Of a stretch of DNA of 56,975 bases, positions 1 to 7,924 are shown piece after piece (the first letter of the stretch is position 1; the number at the start of each line of letters is the position of its first letter). The DNA comes from Nitrospirota bacterium (GTDB lineage: Bacteria; Nitrospirota; Nitrospiria; JACQBW01). The stretch covers positions 1-56,975 of the forward strand of contig JACQBW010000009.1 of NCBI GenBank assembly GCA_016194305.1, written 5' to 3'. A program made the position numbers and the translations under genes. Under the pieces are notes generated by a model. It was not told where the DNA came from and searched no databases. It saw nothing but the letters and a program-made list of their open reading frames with translations.

Positions 1-228
1 ATTCTGATTATTAAATTTAAGAGTACCTTGATGGGACTGATCGTCGACAAAGTGAAGGATGTGCTCTATCTCAACAGCTCGCATCTTCAGGCGGCAAGTT
101 TTGAAAACAAGGAAGAACAAAAATTCTTGAAAGGAATATTCAAACATCAGGGAGAATTGATCATGCTGCTGGATATTCAGAGGATTTTGGACCTCGAAAC
201 CTATGAAATGGCCAATCAAGGGGTATAA
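1..228 (+). CDS. cheW: CheW-like chemotaxis coupling protein, C-terminal part (5' end outside window)
   Basis: The reading frame is open from base 1, so the gene enters the window already in progress; only the last 75 residues are seen. The visible part starts ILIIKFKSTLMGLIVDKVKD, the core strand pattern of CheW (a conserved G-L-x-V-D followed by V and hydrophobics), and ends shortly after LLDIQRIL, the usual last CheW strand and helix. CheW links receptors to the CheA kinase. The following genes (receiver, HEAT, cheR, cheB, cheY) confirm a chemosensory operon. A CheA C-terminal domain has a similar fold, but the short tail after LDIQRIL and the new start 8 bases after the stop favour a stand-alone CheW. 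Confidence 0.8.
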   Translation: MLIIKFKSTLMGLIVDKVKDVLYLNSSHLQAASFENKEEQKFLKGIFKHQGELIMLLDIQRILDLETYEMANQGV

Positions 229-235
229 GAAAAAA

Positions 236-1402
236 ATGATGACGTGTGCAAAATGCAAGTCTAGATTTGAAATACCGGAAAGCCCAGGTGTTTATTTGGA
301 AGAAGTTACCTGTCCCAACTGCCATTCGAAAATGAAAATCAGATGGAAGATGGAGCTGGAGTCCGAACTTGAAGAAAAGGTCGAAGCCTCTCAGAGAACT
401 TCGCCATCTCCTAAGAACTCCGAAAGGTTAAAAGTACTTGTGGCTGTTGACGGAGAGGCGACTCAGGATGTTATGAAGGAAGTGCTGACGGGGGCAGGTT
501 ATGACGTCTATATCGCTTCAACCGGAAAAGAGGCGCTTTCTCTACTTGAAAAAGAACATCCGGGAATTGCGTATCTCGACGTAGCGCTTCCGCAAGTCCT
601 GGGATTTGAAGTGTGCGAGATCATTAAGAAGAGCCAACGGCTCAAAGCGACAAAAGTAATCCTGGTTTCAGCAATTTACGACAAAACGCGATACAAACGC
701 GCTCCGTCCTCTCTTTATGGCGCGGATGATTATATCGAGAGGCACCACATTCAAGACGGCCTCTTGACCAAACTCAACAAATTGCTCCGTACGGACGAGA
801 CTTCTCCTGTTTCTTACAGAATTTTGCCTGGAGACTCCTCCGTGGAAGTGATGGATAAAGAATCCTTATCGCCCCGGCATGGCGTGAGGGAAACGGATAA
901 TACGCTTCCACCCGAGATCCAAACCGAAATTCCTCCCGTTCCGGAAGTGTTCGAGTCGGCGGCATCCGAAAGTCTGCTAGAGCAACCATCCACATGTGAA
1001 GTGGCCCCCGAAACGGAATTATCGACAGTGGCCGCTCTGCCAGAATCCGGAAATCCTTTTGAAAATCCGGATATCGGCTCAGCCCTTGAAGTGGCAGAAG
1101 TGTCAGCGGCTCCTCCGGAAACGACGCCAGTATTAACACCTGAGGAGAATGTGAAACATGAGGAGGCGAAGAGATTTGCCCGCCTGATTATTTCGGATAT
1201 TGCACTCTATAATCAAAAGACGATTGAAGAGGGAATCGAAAACGGAAATGTTGAGGAGCTCTTGAAAGACGACATGGTCGAGGCTGAAAAACTCTACCGT
1301 GAAAGAGTCTCAAAGGAAGTTCGGGAGAAGACGCAATATCTTCAGGAAGCCTTACGGGATCTGGTAGACCGGAAAATAAAAATGTTGAAAAAAGGAAATT
1401 AA
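236..1402 (+). CDS. Zinc-ribbon protein with degenerate response-regulator receiver domain
   Basis: A 388-residue cytoplasmic protein. Residues 1-35 form a zinc ribbon of the MJ0042 type, with paired cysteines at C4/C7 and C26/C29. Residues 66-185 are a CheY-like receiver. The likely phosphoacceptor D115 (AYLDVALP) and S145 are kept, but the usual acidic pair is D72-G73 and the invariant lysine-proline is R169-H170, so phosphorylation chemistry may be altered. A low-complexity Pro/Glu linker (about 190-325) leads to a helical C-terminal region (about 325-388). The frame is open back to ATG 203, inside cheW; I prefer ATG 236 because the zinc ribbon then begins at residue 2 and AAGGGG lies 12 bases upstream. 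It sits between cheW and the HEAT gene and is probably a chemosensory scaffold or output. The partner is unknown. Confidence 0.8.
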   Translation: MMTCAKCKSRFEIPESPGVYLEEVTCPNCHSKMKIRWKMELESELEEKVEASQRTSPSPKNSERLKVLVAVDGEATQDVMKEVLTGAGYDVYIASTGKEALSLLEKEHPGIAYLDVALPQVLGFEVCEIIKKSQRLKATKVILVSAIYDKTRYKRAPSSLYGADDYIERHHIQDGLLTKLNKLLRTDETSPVSYRILPGDSSVEVMDKESLSPRHGVRETDNTLPPEIQTEIPPVPEVFESAASESLLEQPSTCEVAPETELSTVAALPESGNPFENPDIGSALEVAEVSAAPPETTPVLTPEENVKHEEAKRFARLIISDIALYNQKTIEEGIENGNVEELLKDDMVEAEKLYRERVSKEVREKTQYLQEALRDLVDRKIKMLKKGN

Positions 1403-1420
1403 TCTTCCGAGCGAGGAAAT

Positions 1421-3424
1421 ATGGGGAATGAACAGACGACGCTGGATCTAAATCACCCTTCTGTTGAGATTCAATTGAAGGCGATTGAACAGCTTGGAAA
1501 TGAGCAGAGACGCGAAAGTATCCCTCTTTTGACGGAAGCGCTTAAATCGCCGGAATGGAGAGTCCGGAAAGAGGCCTCTAACGCCATTTCCAAATTTCAG
1601 ATTGATGAAGATTTGACCAATTTCCTGATTAATGAACTGAAAAACTCAATCGATCCGGGAGAGAAGAACGCCTTTTTTGAAATCCTGGTATTTCTGGGTA
1701 AAAAAGTAACTCACGCACTCATGACCCATTACCGGGAAATGAACGCAGACATCAAGAAGATCTGCCTTGATATTTTTGGTGAAACCGGTGATCTGAGCGC
1801 TTCATACCTTTTAATTCAATGCCTGAGCGATCCGAATCCGAATATTCAAATTGCGGCCATTGAGGCGCTGGGAAAATTGAAAGAACCCAGGTCAGTTGAT
1901 GAATTGATTCAATTTTTAACCCATGAGAACCAACTGCTCAGTTTCGCGGCACTTCGAAGTCTGGAACAGATCGGTGACACCCGGGCAGTTGAACCGATTA
2001 TACGGCTTCTCGGAAAGAGCGTTCTGGATCGGCCTGCTCTGAAAGCACTGGGTCAGCTGGGTGATTTGTCTGCGCTGAACCCGATTGTCAATTCTCTTCA
2101 AAATGGAACGCCCAAGATAAAAAAGGCCGCCATTGAGGCGGTGATTCGACTGCAGGAACAGATGATTCAGCAAAACGAAGTTAAAATCATAGGCCGGCTT
2201 AGAGAAGTTTATAATAAGGATATGTCCCTCTTTCTGTTTGATCTCCTTCAAAATTCCGAGGGAGAGGAACAGTTGATTCGTGGCACCATTCGGATTCTCG
2301 GTTGGATGGGGGAAATTCTGAGCATTCAGTTACTGATTCCCTTTCTGGAAGGCCCCTATCGGGAAGAAGCGATCCAGGCGATCACCCGAATGAAAAGAGG
2401 AGCTGTTGAACCGCTCCTTGCGGCGCTTCCGAAACATGAAGGAGTTGTTCGGGAGGGTATGATTCGGGCCTTGGGAGAAATAGGTGATCGGAAGGCCGTT
2501 ATGCCACTTTTTAAAATGGTTTCCGATCCGATTGGCCACGTCAGGCAATCTCTGGCGATTGCACTGGGTAAACTTGGAGATCCTGTTGCAACCAGGATGT
2601 TGATACAACTTTTGGATGACCCTTATTCCAACGTTCAGGAAGCAGCCATACAGTCGCTTAGAAAATTTAAAGACCGGACCCTGATTTTGGAATGCATCAC
2701 ACTATTGGGACATGAAAAGGAAAATGTTCGCTTAAACAGCATTCGATTGATCGGACTGATGAAAGCCAAAGAAGCAGTCCCCAATTTGGCTCTGTTTCTG
2801 AAGGACCAGGATCCTGTGTTTCGTAAGGAAACCCTGTTAGCGCTCAAAGCCATGGAAAACGTCAATATAGAAGAGTGGGTAATTTTTGCGCTTGCCGATG
2901 AGTTTGAAGAAGTCCGTATGGCAGCACTGTCCTGCCTGGAGGATCGACCTGAAATCCGGCTAGATCCATTTATTGAGAATTTGAAACAGGATGAATCAAT
3001 CTGGGTCAGATCCTTTCTTGCGAGATTGCTCGGCAAGGTCAGGACGGCTGCATCAAAAAAGGAGTTGATAGGACTGATGAGCGACCCTATCGGCGTGGTC
3101 CAGATCAGTGCGATGGAATCGCTTTCTCACTTTCACGAATCCGAGAATATTCCCTTATTTATGGAAAAAATGAAAAGCGAGGATCTTGAAGTCCAGAGTG
3201 CGGCAATTATCGCGATCGGTGAATCAGGAGATTTTTCGAGCGGAGAAAAATTAATCGGATATATGAATCATTTGAATTGGAATATCCGGGCGGCCGCGAT
3301 CAGAGCTTTGGGGAAGCTAAAATACAAGCCCGCTTTTGCCACGATCGAAAAATTGGCCGAAGAAGATCCGGATAAGATCGTCAGGCAATCCGCACTTTAT
3401 GCACTTGAATTAATTCTAGGTTGA
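1421..3424 (+). CDS. HEAT-repeat protein of the chemosensory operon
   Basis: A 667-residue protein built almost entirely of about 30-residue helical hairpins of the HEAT/PBS-lyase type. Repeated signatures include AAIEALGKLKEPRSVDELI, LKALGQLGDLSALNPIV, LAIALGKLGDPVATRMLI and AAIRALGKLKYKPAFATIE, covering residues from about 25 to the C-terminus. No signal peptide, membrane segment or catalytic domain is visible. HEAT arrays are protein-binding solenoids, so the likely role is a scaffold or adaptor for the receptor-kinase cluster or the degenerate receiver upstream; this is inferred from position only. GAGGAAAT precedes the ATG. Its stop codon overlaps the possible TTG start of cheR by four bases, which suggests translational coupling. 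Confidence 0.85.
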   Translation: MGNEQTTLDLNHPSVEIQLKAIEQLGNEQRRESIPLLTEALKSPEWRVRKEASNAISKFQIDEDLTNFLINELKNSIDPGEKNAFFEILVFLGKKVTHALMTHYREMNADIKKICLDIFGETGDLSASYLLIQCLSDPNPNIQIAAIEALGKLKEPRSVDELIQFLTHENQLLSFAALRSLEQIGDTRAVEPIIRLLGKSVLDRPALKALGQLGDLSALNPIVNSLQNGTPKIKKAAIEAVIRLQEQMIQQNEVKIIGRLREVYNKDMSLFLFDLLQNSEGEEQLIRGTIRILGWMGEILSIQLLIPFLEGPYREEAIQAITRMKRGAVEPLLAALPKHEGVVREGMIRALGEIGDRKAVMPLFKMVSDPIGHVRQSLAIALGKLGDPVATRMLIQLLDDPYSNVQEAAIQSLRKFKDRTLILECITLLGHEKENVRLNSIRLIGLMKAKEAVPNLALFLKDQDPVFRKETLLALKAMENVNIEEWVIFALADEFEEVRMAALSCLEDRPEIRLDPFIENLKQDESIWVRSFLARLLGKVRTAASKKELIGLMSDPIGVVQISAMESLSHFHESENIPLFMEKMKSEDLEVQSAAIIAIGESGDFSSGEKLIGYMNHLNWNIRAAAIRALGKLKYKPAFATIEKLAEEDPDKIVRQSALYALELILG

Positions 3425-4302
3425 GCAGATCAATGATCGTTTCGCCGAATGAGACATTGGAAGCGGAACAGAATCTTGTCTTTTCCGACGAGACTTTCCG
3501 TCTTTTTCAGGATTTGATGCTTCAAAAAGCGGGTGTGACGCTTGACGACAAATCCAAAGAGTTTGTCCGGTCCCGGCTGAAAGAATCCGTATTAAAGAAA
3601 CAATTTAATGATTACAAAGATTATTATTTTTATTTGAAGTATGACCGGAACCGGGATTCGGAACTCTATCATGCGATTGATCTGCTAACGATTCACGAAA
3701 CCTATTTTTTCCGGGAAACCATGCAGCTGGACACATTCTCGGATGAAGTGCTTGAAGAAACAATCCGGAAAAATCAGGCTCATAAAAACCTCCGGATCTG
3801 GTCTGCGGGATGTTCAACCGGTGAGGAGGCTTACACCATCTCGATGCTTTTGCTCGATAAGCCTGAATTGAAAGATTGGAGGATCGAAATTTTTGCAACA
3901 GATATATCCCAACAAGTGCTTCAATATGCAAGAAGGGGAGTTTATCAGGCCAATTCATTCCGGTCGACTTCGACCGAATATATGATGAAATATTTCACGA
4001 AAGAGAACAACGGATTTAAAATTAAAGACGAAGTCAGAGAAAAGGTAAACTTTTTTCACGCCAGCTTGATTGATCCGGGGAAGATGTTTTTTCTGAATGA
4101 AATGGACATTGTTTTCTGTAGAAACGTCATTATTTATTTCAATCTGGATATCAAGAAAAAGGTGATTTCCACTTTTTACGAAAAGTTAAAATTTGGCGGA
4201 TTTCTTTTGCTTGGACATTCGGAATCACTGAGCTATATCAGTCCCGATTTCGAATTGAGACATTTTAAAAAAGATATGGTATACCAAAAACCAAGTAAAT
4301 AA
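3421..4302 (+). CDS. cheR: Chemotaxis protein methyltransferase CheR
   Basis: CheR transfers methyl groups from S-adenosylmethionine to receptor glutamates. The N-terminal all-helical CheR domain (about residues 20-75) is followed by the SAM-binding domain with RIWSAGCSTGEEAYTISMLL, IFATDISQQVLQYAR and the late motif FCRNVIIYFN. The substrate-contact segment HETYFFRE is present. Length (293) is standard and no TPR extension is seen. The start is uncertain: TTG 3421 overlaps the HEAT stop as TTGA, while ATG 3433 lacks a clear ribosome site. It pairs with cheB downstream for adaptation. Confidence 0.93.
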   Translation: MSRSMIVSPNETLEAEQNLVFSDETFRLFQDLMLQKAGVTLDDKSKEFVRSRLKESVLKKQFNDYKDYYFYLKYDRNRDSELYHAIDLLTIHETYFFRETMQLDTFSDEVLEETIRKNQAHKNLRIWSAGCSTGEEAYTISMLLLDKPELKDWRIEIFATDISQQVLQYARRGVYQANSFRSTSTEYMMKYFTKENNGFKIKDEVREKVNFFHASLIDPGKMFFLNEMDIVFCRNVIIYFNLDIKKKVISTFYEKLKFGGFLLLGHSESLSYISPDFELRHFKKDMVYQKPSK

Positions 4303-4342
4303 AAGCGCCAAGGTGGTAAGTCCTTCTTGTGATCTATTGCTC

Positions 4343-4412
4343 AGCGAGCGATGCGAGCGAGAGGGGGAAGCTTTAACGGCCTTGCCGGTGAAGGGGGAGA
4401 CGCGAGCCCCTT
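4343..4412 (+). repeat. 70-base dispersed hairpin repeat, copy A
   Basis: This element in the cheR-cheB gap begins AGCGAGCGATGCGAGCGAGA and ends GACGCGAGCCCCTT. It matches copies at 6571, 17216 and (minus strand) 53243. The centre can form a GGC/GCC hairpin and the right end an AGGGG...CCCCT hairpin. Copy A diverges in the centre (TTTAACGGCCTTGCC). It points in the direction of transcription, between two genes of one operon. Confidence 0.75.
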
Positions 4413-4430
4413 AAATAAGAGGAAAGAGTT

Positions 4431-5537
4431 GTGAGTCGTTCAAAAATCAAGGTGCTGGTCATTGATGATTCTCCTTTTGTCCGTCAATCCATTTCAATTA
4501 TGATCTCTGAAACGCCCCATATTGAAGTGATGGCAACCGTTCACGGTGGACTTGAAGCGATCAAGTTTCTTGAAAAGGAAACCCCTGATGTGATCACGCT
4601 GGATATCGAGATGCCGGAGATGAACGGATTTTCATTTTTGGTCTGGTTAATGCAAAATCACCCTCTTCCGGTGCTGGTTATCAGTTCCCGCAGTGATAAT
4701 CAGAATGTTTTCAAGGCGCTGGAACTCGGGGCGCTGGAATTTATTCCTAAACCCAGCGCAACGGCGTCGTTAGATCTTCTTAATGTCAAAGATGAGTTGA
4801 TCAAAAAAATAGAGATCATCAGTAAAATTCCGAGAACTGCGATAAAGAAACAGGTTTCCATTTATCAGCCGCAGGTCCAGGAAAAAGAACCGAAGGAAAT
4901 TCAACTAAAGGGCCGAGTGGCAGGTCAGCGTTCCGACATTCAGGGAACGACGGCTATCCAGGCTCGCGGCGTATCGATTATTGTCATTGGCGCATCCACG
5001 GGAGGGCCTGCGGCGCTTCAGCTGATCGTGTCATCGCTTCCGAAAGACTTGAAAGTTCCTATAGTGATCGTGCAACATATGCCTCCGAATTTCACGCGTT
5101 CCTTTGCACAGCGGCTCGATTCGTTAAGCAAGTTGAGAGTCATGGAAGCCGAGGAGGGGGAAGGAATTCAGGCTGGTCGGGTTTACGTTGCCCCGGGAGG
5201 AAACCATTTGACCGCGGTCTCTGCGCCCGACGGAATCAAATTTCATCTGGTCCCCAAAGAATCGGGAGACCGGTATATTCCATCGATTGACAAAACCATG
5301 CTATCCCTCGCCTCGATTTATCACAAGGAAATGTTGGGCGTCATCCTGACCGGAATGGGAAACGATGGAACGGAAGGGATCAGAAAGATTAAGGAATATG
5401 GAGGAGCAACGCTCGCTGAGTCAGAAGAGACCGCTGTCGTCTATGGGATGCCCCGGGTTCCGGCCCAGCTGGGCTTGATAGATAAAGTCGTGCCAATCAA
5501 TCAAATGGCAGATCAGATTATCCGGATCTGCCAATAA
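4431..5537 (+). CDS. cheB: Chemotaxis protein-glutamate methylesterase CheB
   Basis: CheB removes receptor methyl groups (and can deamidate glutamines), opposing CheR. The receiver domain (residues 5-125) has D12-D13, phosphoacceptor D58 (LDIEMPEMNG), S85-S86 and K107. A linker of about 50 residues leads to the esterase domain (about 180-368) with the catalytic triad S189 (GASTGGPA), H216 (VQHMPPNFT) and D312 (TGMGNDGTEG). All key residues are present. GTG start 4431 has AGAGGA about eight bases upstream. Copy A of the dispersed repeat lies in the 128-base gap after cheR. Confidence 0.96.
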   Translation: MSRSKIKVLVIDDSPFVRQSISIMISETPHIEVMATVHGGLEAIKFLEKETPDVITLDIEMPEMNGFSFLVWLMQNHPLPVLVISSRSDNQNVFKALELGALEFIPKPSATASLDLLNVKDELIKKIEIISKIPRTAIKKQVSIYQPQVQEKEPKEIQLKGRVAGQRSDIQGTTAIQARGVSIIVIGASTGGPAALQLIVSSLPKDLKVPIVIVQHMPPNFTRSFAQRLDSLSKLRVMEAEEGEGIQAGRVYVAPGGNHLTAVSAPDGIKFHLVPKESGDRYIPSIDKTMLSLASIYHKEMLGVILTGMGNDGTEGIRKIKEYGGATLAESEETAVVYGMPRVPAQLGLIDKVVPINQMADQIIRICQ

Positions 5538-5576
5538 TGTGGTTAGCATTATTGTTTATTACAAGGAGACAAAAAC

Positions 5577-6419
5577 GTGGATAATGAGAAAGATGGAGAA
5601 ATATTACGGAAAGCCGAAGATTTCCTAAAGGTTTTCAAGAAGGGAGAGGAATTTACCCACGAACTTCTGATTACGAACGAGAAGCTTCGGTTCCGGGTCG
5701 TTCAGCTTGAAGAAGAGGTCAATCAGTCTAGAAAAAATTCCACTTCACAGGCGGAAACAGGAAAGATGGCTGAAATGATCCGTCAGCTCGAAAAAGAGAA
5801 AATGGACATCTTGAACAAATACAAAGATGTGGAGGCGGAAAACAAGGATTTTGCCAGCAGGTATGTCGAAGTAGAAGAGGAAAACAATAACCTGGCGAAT
5901 CTCTATGTTGCCAGTTATCAGCTTCACTCGACGCTTGATTACCAGGAGGTTTTGAGGATTGTTCTCGAGGTCTTGTTAAACCTGGTCGGAGCAGATCGAT
6001 GCGCGATTCTATTGCGCGAAGAAGAGTCTCCCGATTTGACCGTCGTCGCCTCGGAAGGGCTCCATCAAATCGAGTTTAAGAAAGTGAAAATGGGAGAGGG
6101 AATTATCGGCAATGTCGGAAAAACCGGCGAGTCTCATTTCGTCTCTGATCTAAAAAATATTCCAATGGCAGATCCGCTTTATCCGATCGTCTGTATTCCA
6201 CTAAAAATCAAGGAACACATCCTGGGGGTAATTGCTGTATTTTCGCTCCTGGAGCAGAAAAAGGAAAAATTAAACCGGATCGATTACGAGCTGTTTTCGA
6301 TGCTGGCGGGCCATGCGGCGACTGCCATTTTCAGTTCCAGACTTTACTCTCAATCAGAAAGAAAACTTTCCACCATTCATGGTTTTATAAATCTTCTGAG
6401 TGGACGGGAAAAGAGTTGA
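5577..6419 (+). CDS. Coiled-coil protein with GAF sensor domain
   Basis: A 280-residue cytoplasmic protein. Residues 15-110 are charged, heptad-like coiled coil (LRFRVVQLEEEVNQ, EKEKMDILNKYKDVEAENKD). Residues about 115-265 form a GAF domain: LYVASYQLHSTLDYQEVLRI, VGADRCAILLRE, GEGIIGNVGKTGE and a closing LAGHAATAIFSS helix. No output enzyme domain is present. GTG start 5577 follows AAGGAG by seven bases. Placed between cheB and cheY, it probably feeds a ligand or redox signal to the chemosensory pathway or acts as a structural partner. The ligand cannot be deduced. Confidence 0.82.
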   Translation: MDNEKDGEILRKAEDFLKVFKKGEEFTHELLITNEKLRFRVVQLEEEVNQSRKNSTSQAETGKMAEMIRQLEKEKMDILNKYKDVEAENKDFASRYVEVEEENNNLANLYVASYQLHSTLDYQEVLRIVLEVLLNLVGADRCAILLREEESPDLTVVASEGLHQIEFKKVKMGEGIIGNVGKTGESHFVSDLKNIPMADPLYPIVCIPLKIKEHILGVIAVFSLLEQKKEKLNRIDYELFSMLAGHAATAIFSSRLYSQSERKLSTIHGFINLLSGREKS

Positions 6420-6570
6420 TCGCATCCGGGACAATTCATTTAATCTCCCCAGTATGTCATGCGAGCAAGAAGGGGAAAATGTTGATACGGGAATTTGCAA
6501 TAAGAGCCGTAAACAGGTGCGGGCCATTGGGCATCCTGGATCGGTACAATCCGCTTTTATAAATGAAAAC

Positions 6571-6640
6571 AGCAAGCAACGCGAGAGAGAGGGGAAGGCT
6601 CCGGCCGGCTCTGCCCGTGGTGGTGGCGACCCGAGCCCCT
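6571..6640 (+). repeat. 70-base dispersed hairpin repeat, copy B
   Basis: This copy lies in the 244-base gap between the GAF gene and cheY. It starts AGCAAGCAACGCGAGAGAGA and ends GACCCGAGCCCCT. The central CCGGCCGGCTCTGCCCG segment is palindromic. The frame through it is open and would read QREREGKAPAGSARGGGD, nearly the peptide encoded by copy C inside the ABC ATPase, but here cheY has its own start downstream. A weak partial resemblance (GCGAGCAAGAAGGGG) lies at about 6462. Confidence 0.75.
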
Positions 6641-6663
6641 CTTATCAGAGAAAGGAAAATACA

Positions 6664-7047
6664 ATGAGTCAATATTCATTTCTGGTCGTGGAAGACTCTC
6701 CTACGATGAGACAGCTTGTTACTTTTAGTTTAAAAAGAATTCATGATGCTAAAATAGTTGAGGCCACCGATGGCGTCGACGCATTAAAGAAAATGGCAGA
6801 AGATAAGTTCGATCTGATCATTGCAGACATCAATATGCCGCTCATGGATGGCTTGAAACTGCTCAGTATCATCAGAAAAGATCCTAACTATGCGTCCATA
6901 CCCGTAATCATCGTGACGACAGAAGGAGCGGAGGTTGATAAAGAAAAGGGATTAAAGCTGGGGGCCAATGCCTATCTCACCAAGCCGATTCAGACCAATA
7001 CACTTTTGACCAAAGTGAAAGAATTATTGAAGATGGAGGTGGCTTAA
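6664..7047 (+). CDS. cheY: Single-domain response regulator CheY
   Basis: A 127-residue stand-alone receiver with every signalling residue: E10-D11, phosphoacceptor D55 (ADINMPLMDG), T85-T86 and K107-P108. It would be phosphorylated by the operon's CheA (outside the window) and carry the signal to a motor or other target. Start ATG 6664 is chosen because the receiver fold begins at once and AAAGGA lies eight bases upstream. The frame is open further upstream to about 6400, but that part runs through repeat copy B and into the GAF gene and is not protein-like. It is the last gene of the chemosensory run. Confidence 0.95.
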   Translation: MSQYSFLVVEDSPTMRQLVTFSLKRIHDAKIVEATDGVDALKKMAEDKFDLIIADINMPLMDGLKLLSIIRKDPNYASIPVIIVTTEGAEVDKEKGLKLGANAYLTKPIQTNTLLTKVKELLKMEVA

Positions 7048-7056
7048 GGCCTCCAT
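7033..7056 (+). terminator. Possible weak hairpin at the end of cheY
   Basis: ATGGAGG and CCTCCAT pair as a perfect seven-base stem around a ten-base loop that contains the cheY stop codon. No T tract follows, so intrinsic termination is doubtful; it may only be an mRNA-end structure before the purine promoter. Confidence 0.25.
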
Positions 7057-7082
7057 TTGCCTCGTCACAATCAAATCAACTC

Positions 7083-7111
7083 TTGACGATCCTCTCACCA
7101 AGTGGTACTTT
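7083..7111 (+). promoter_or_regulatory. Candidate sigma-70 promoter for purQLF
   Basis: TTGACG, a 17-base spacer and TACTTT lie 88 bases ahead of purQ, in the only non-coding gap between cheY and the purine genes. No purine riboswitch-like fold was recognised in the leader. Confidence 0.45.
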
Positions 7112-7198
7112 TTTAGTTCATTCTTTATCCAAAATTCACCCATCGATAGGCTTCTGGTCCGGTTCAAATCTCTTTTTTGACAGGAAATAGAGCTAAAT

Positions 7199-7924
7199 AT
7201 GCTTTCTCTGCCGGACCAGGACTTAGAAAGGAAATTTAAAGATTTGAAGTTTGGCATTCTTGTATTTCCAGGGTCAAATTGCGAGCAGGATTGTGCCGAC
7301 GTGATTCAGACCCTGCTGAACCAGGAAGTGAGAATGATCTGGCACAAGGAAACCACGCTTGGAGGGATTGACGCCCTCATTATTCCAGGCGGCTTTTCTT
7401 ATGGTGACTACCTTCGGACAGGTGCCATTGCCCGATTTTCTCCGGTTATGAAATCGGTTATGAAATTCGCGGAGGCAGGGGGTTTGATCCTCGGAATTTG
7501 CAATGGATTCCAGATTCTGGTGGAGTCAAAACTTCTTCCGGGTGCCTTGTTGAGAAATGAATCCTTGAAATATATCTGCAGGGACGTCCTGATCCGTGTA
7601 GAAAACTCGGAAACCTCTTTTACCTCCCTTTATCAGGAAGGGGAAATTTTAAAGATTCCAATCGCGCATGCGGAAGGAAATTATTTTTGCAATCAGGAGA
7701 CTCTGGAAGAGTTAACACGAAATCGTCAGATTCTTTTTCGATATGGTGGCTCGGTCAATCCCAACGGTTCGCTCGACCGGATAGCGGGGATCTGTAACTC
7801 TGAACGAAATATTGCAGGGATGATGCCTCACCCGGACCGTTCCTCTGAAATGATTCTCGGTTCGGAAGATGGCAAAAGAATTTTCCTTTCAATGATGAGT
7901 CATTTAGCGGGGGCCCGAAAATGA
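7199..7924 (+). CDS. purQ: Phosphoribosylformylglycinamidine synthase, glutaminase subunit PurQ
   Basis: PurQ hydrolyses glutamine to supply ammonia to PurL in step four of purine synthesis. Class I glutaminase features are clear: [30 protein letters not shown], the nucleophile in [11 protein letters not shown], and the His-Glu end in AHAEGNYF with a final MMPHPDR. From ATG 7199 it has 241 residues, but most family members begin at the MKFG-like segment; TTG 7244, with AAAGGAAA upstream, would give 226 residues and may be the true start. It overlaps purL by four bases (ATGA). No purS is found next to it, although this PurQ/short PurL type normally needs PurS. Confidence 0.96.
   Translation: MLSLPDQDLERKFKDLKFGILVFPGSNCEQDCADVIQTLLNQEVRMIWHKETTLGGIDALIIPGGFSYGDYLRTGAIARFSPVMKSVMKFAEAGGLILGICNGFQILVESKLLPGALLRNESLKYICRDVLIRVENSETSFTSLYQEGEILKIPIAHAEGNYFCNQETLEELTRNRQILFRYGGSVNPNGSLDRIAGICNSERNIAGMMPHPDRSSEMILGSEDGKRIFLSMMSHLAGARK

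Noticed and set aside
6400-6663. Open frame extending cheY upstream by 88 codons
   Set aside because: It runs through the end of the GAF gene and repeat copy B. CheY has its own ribosome site at ATG 6664 and a standard length from there.
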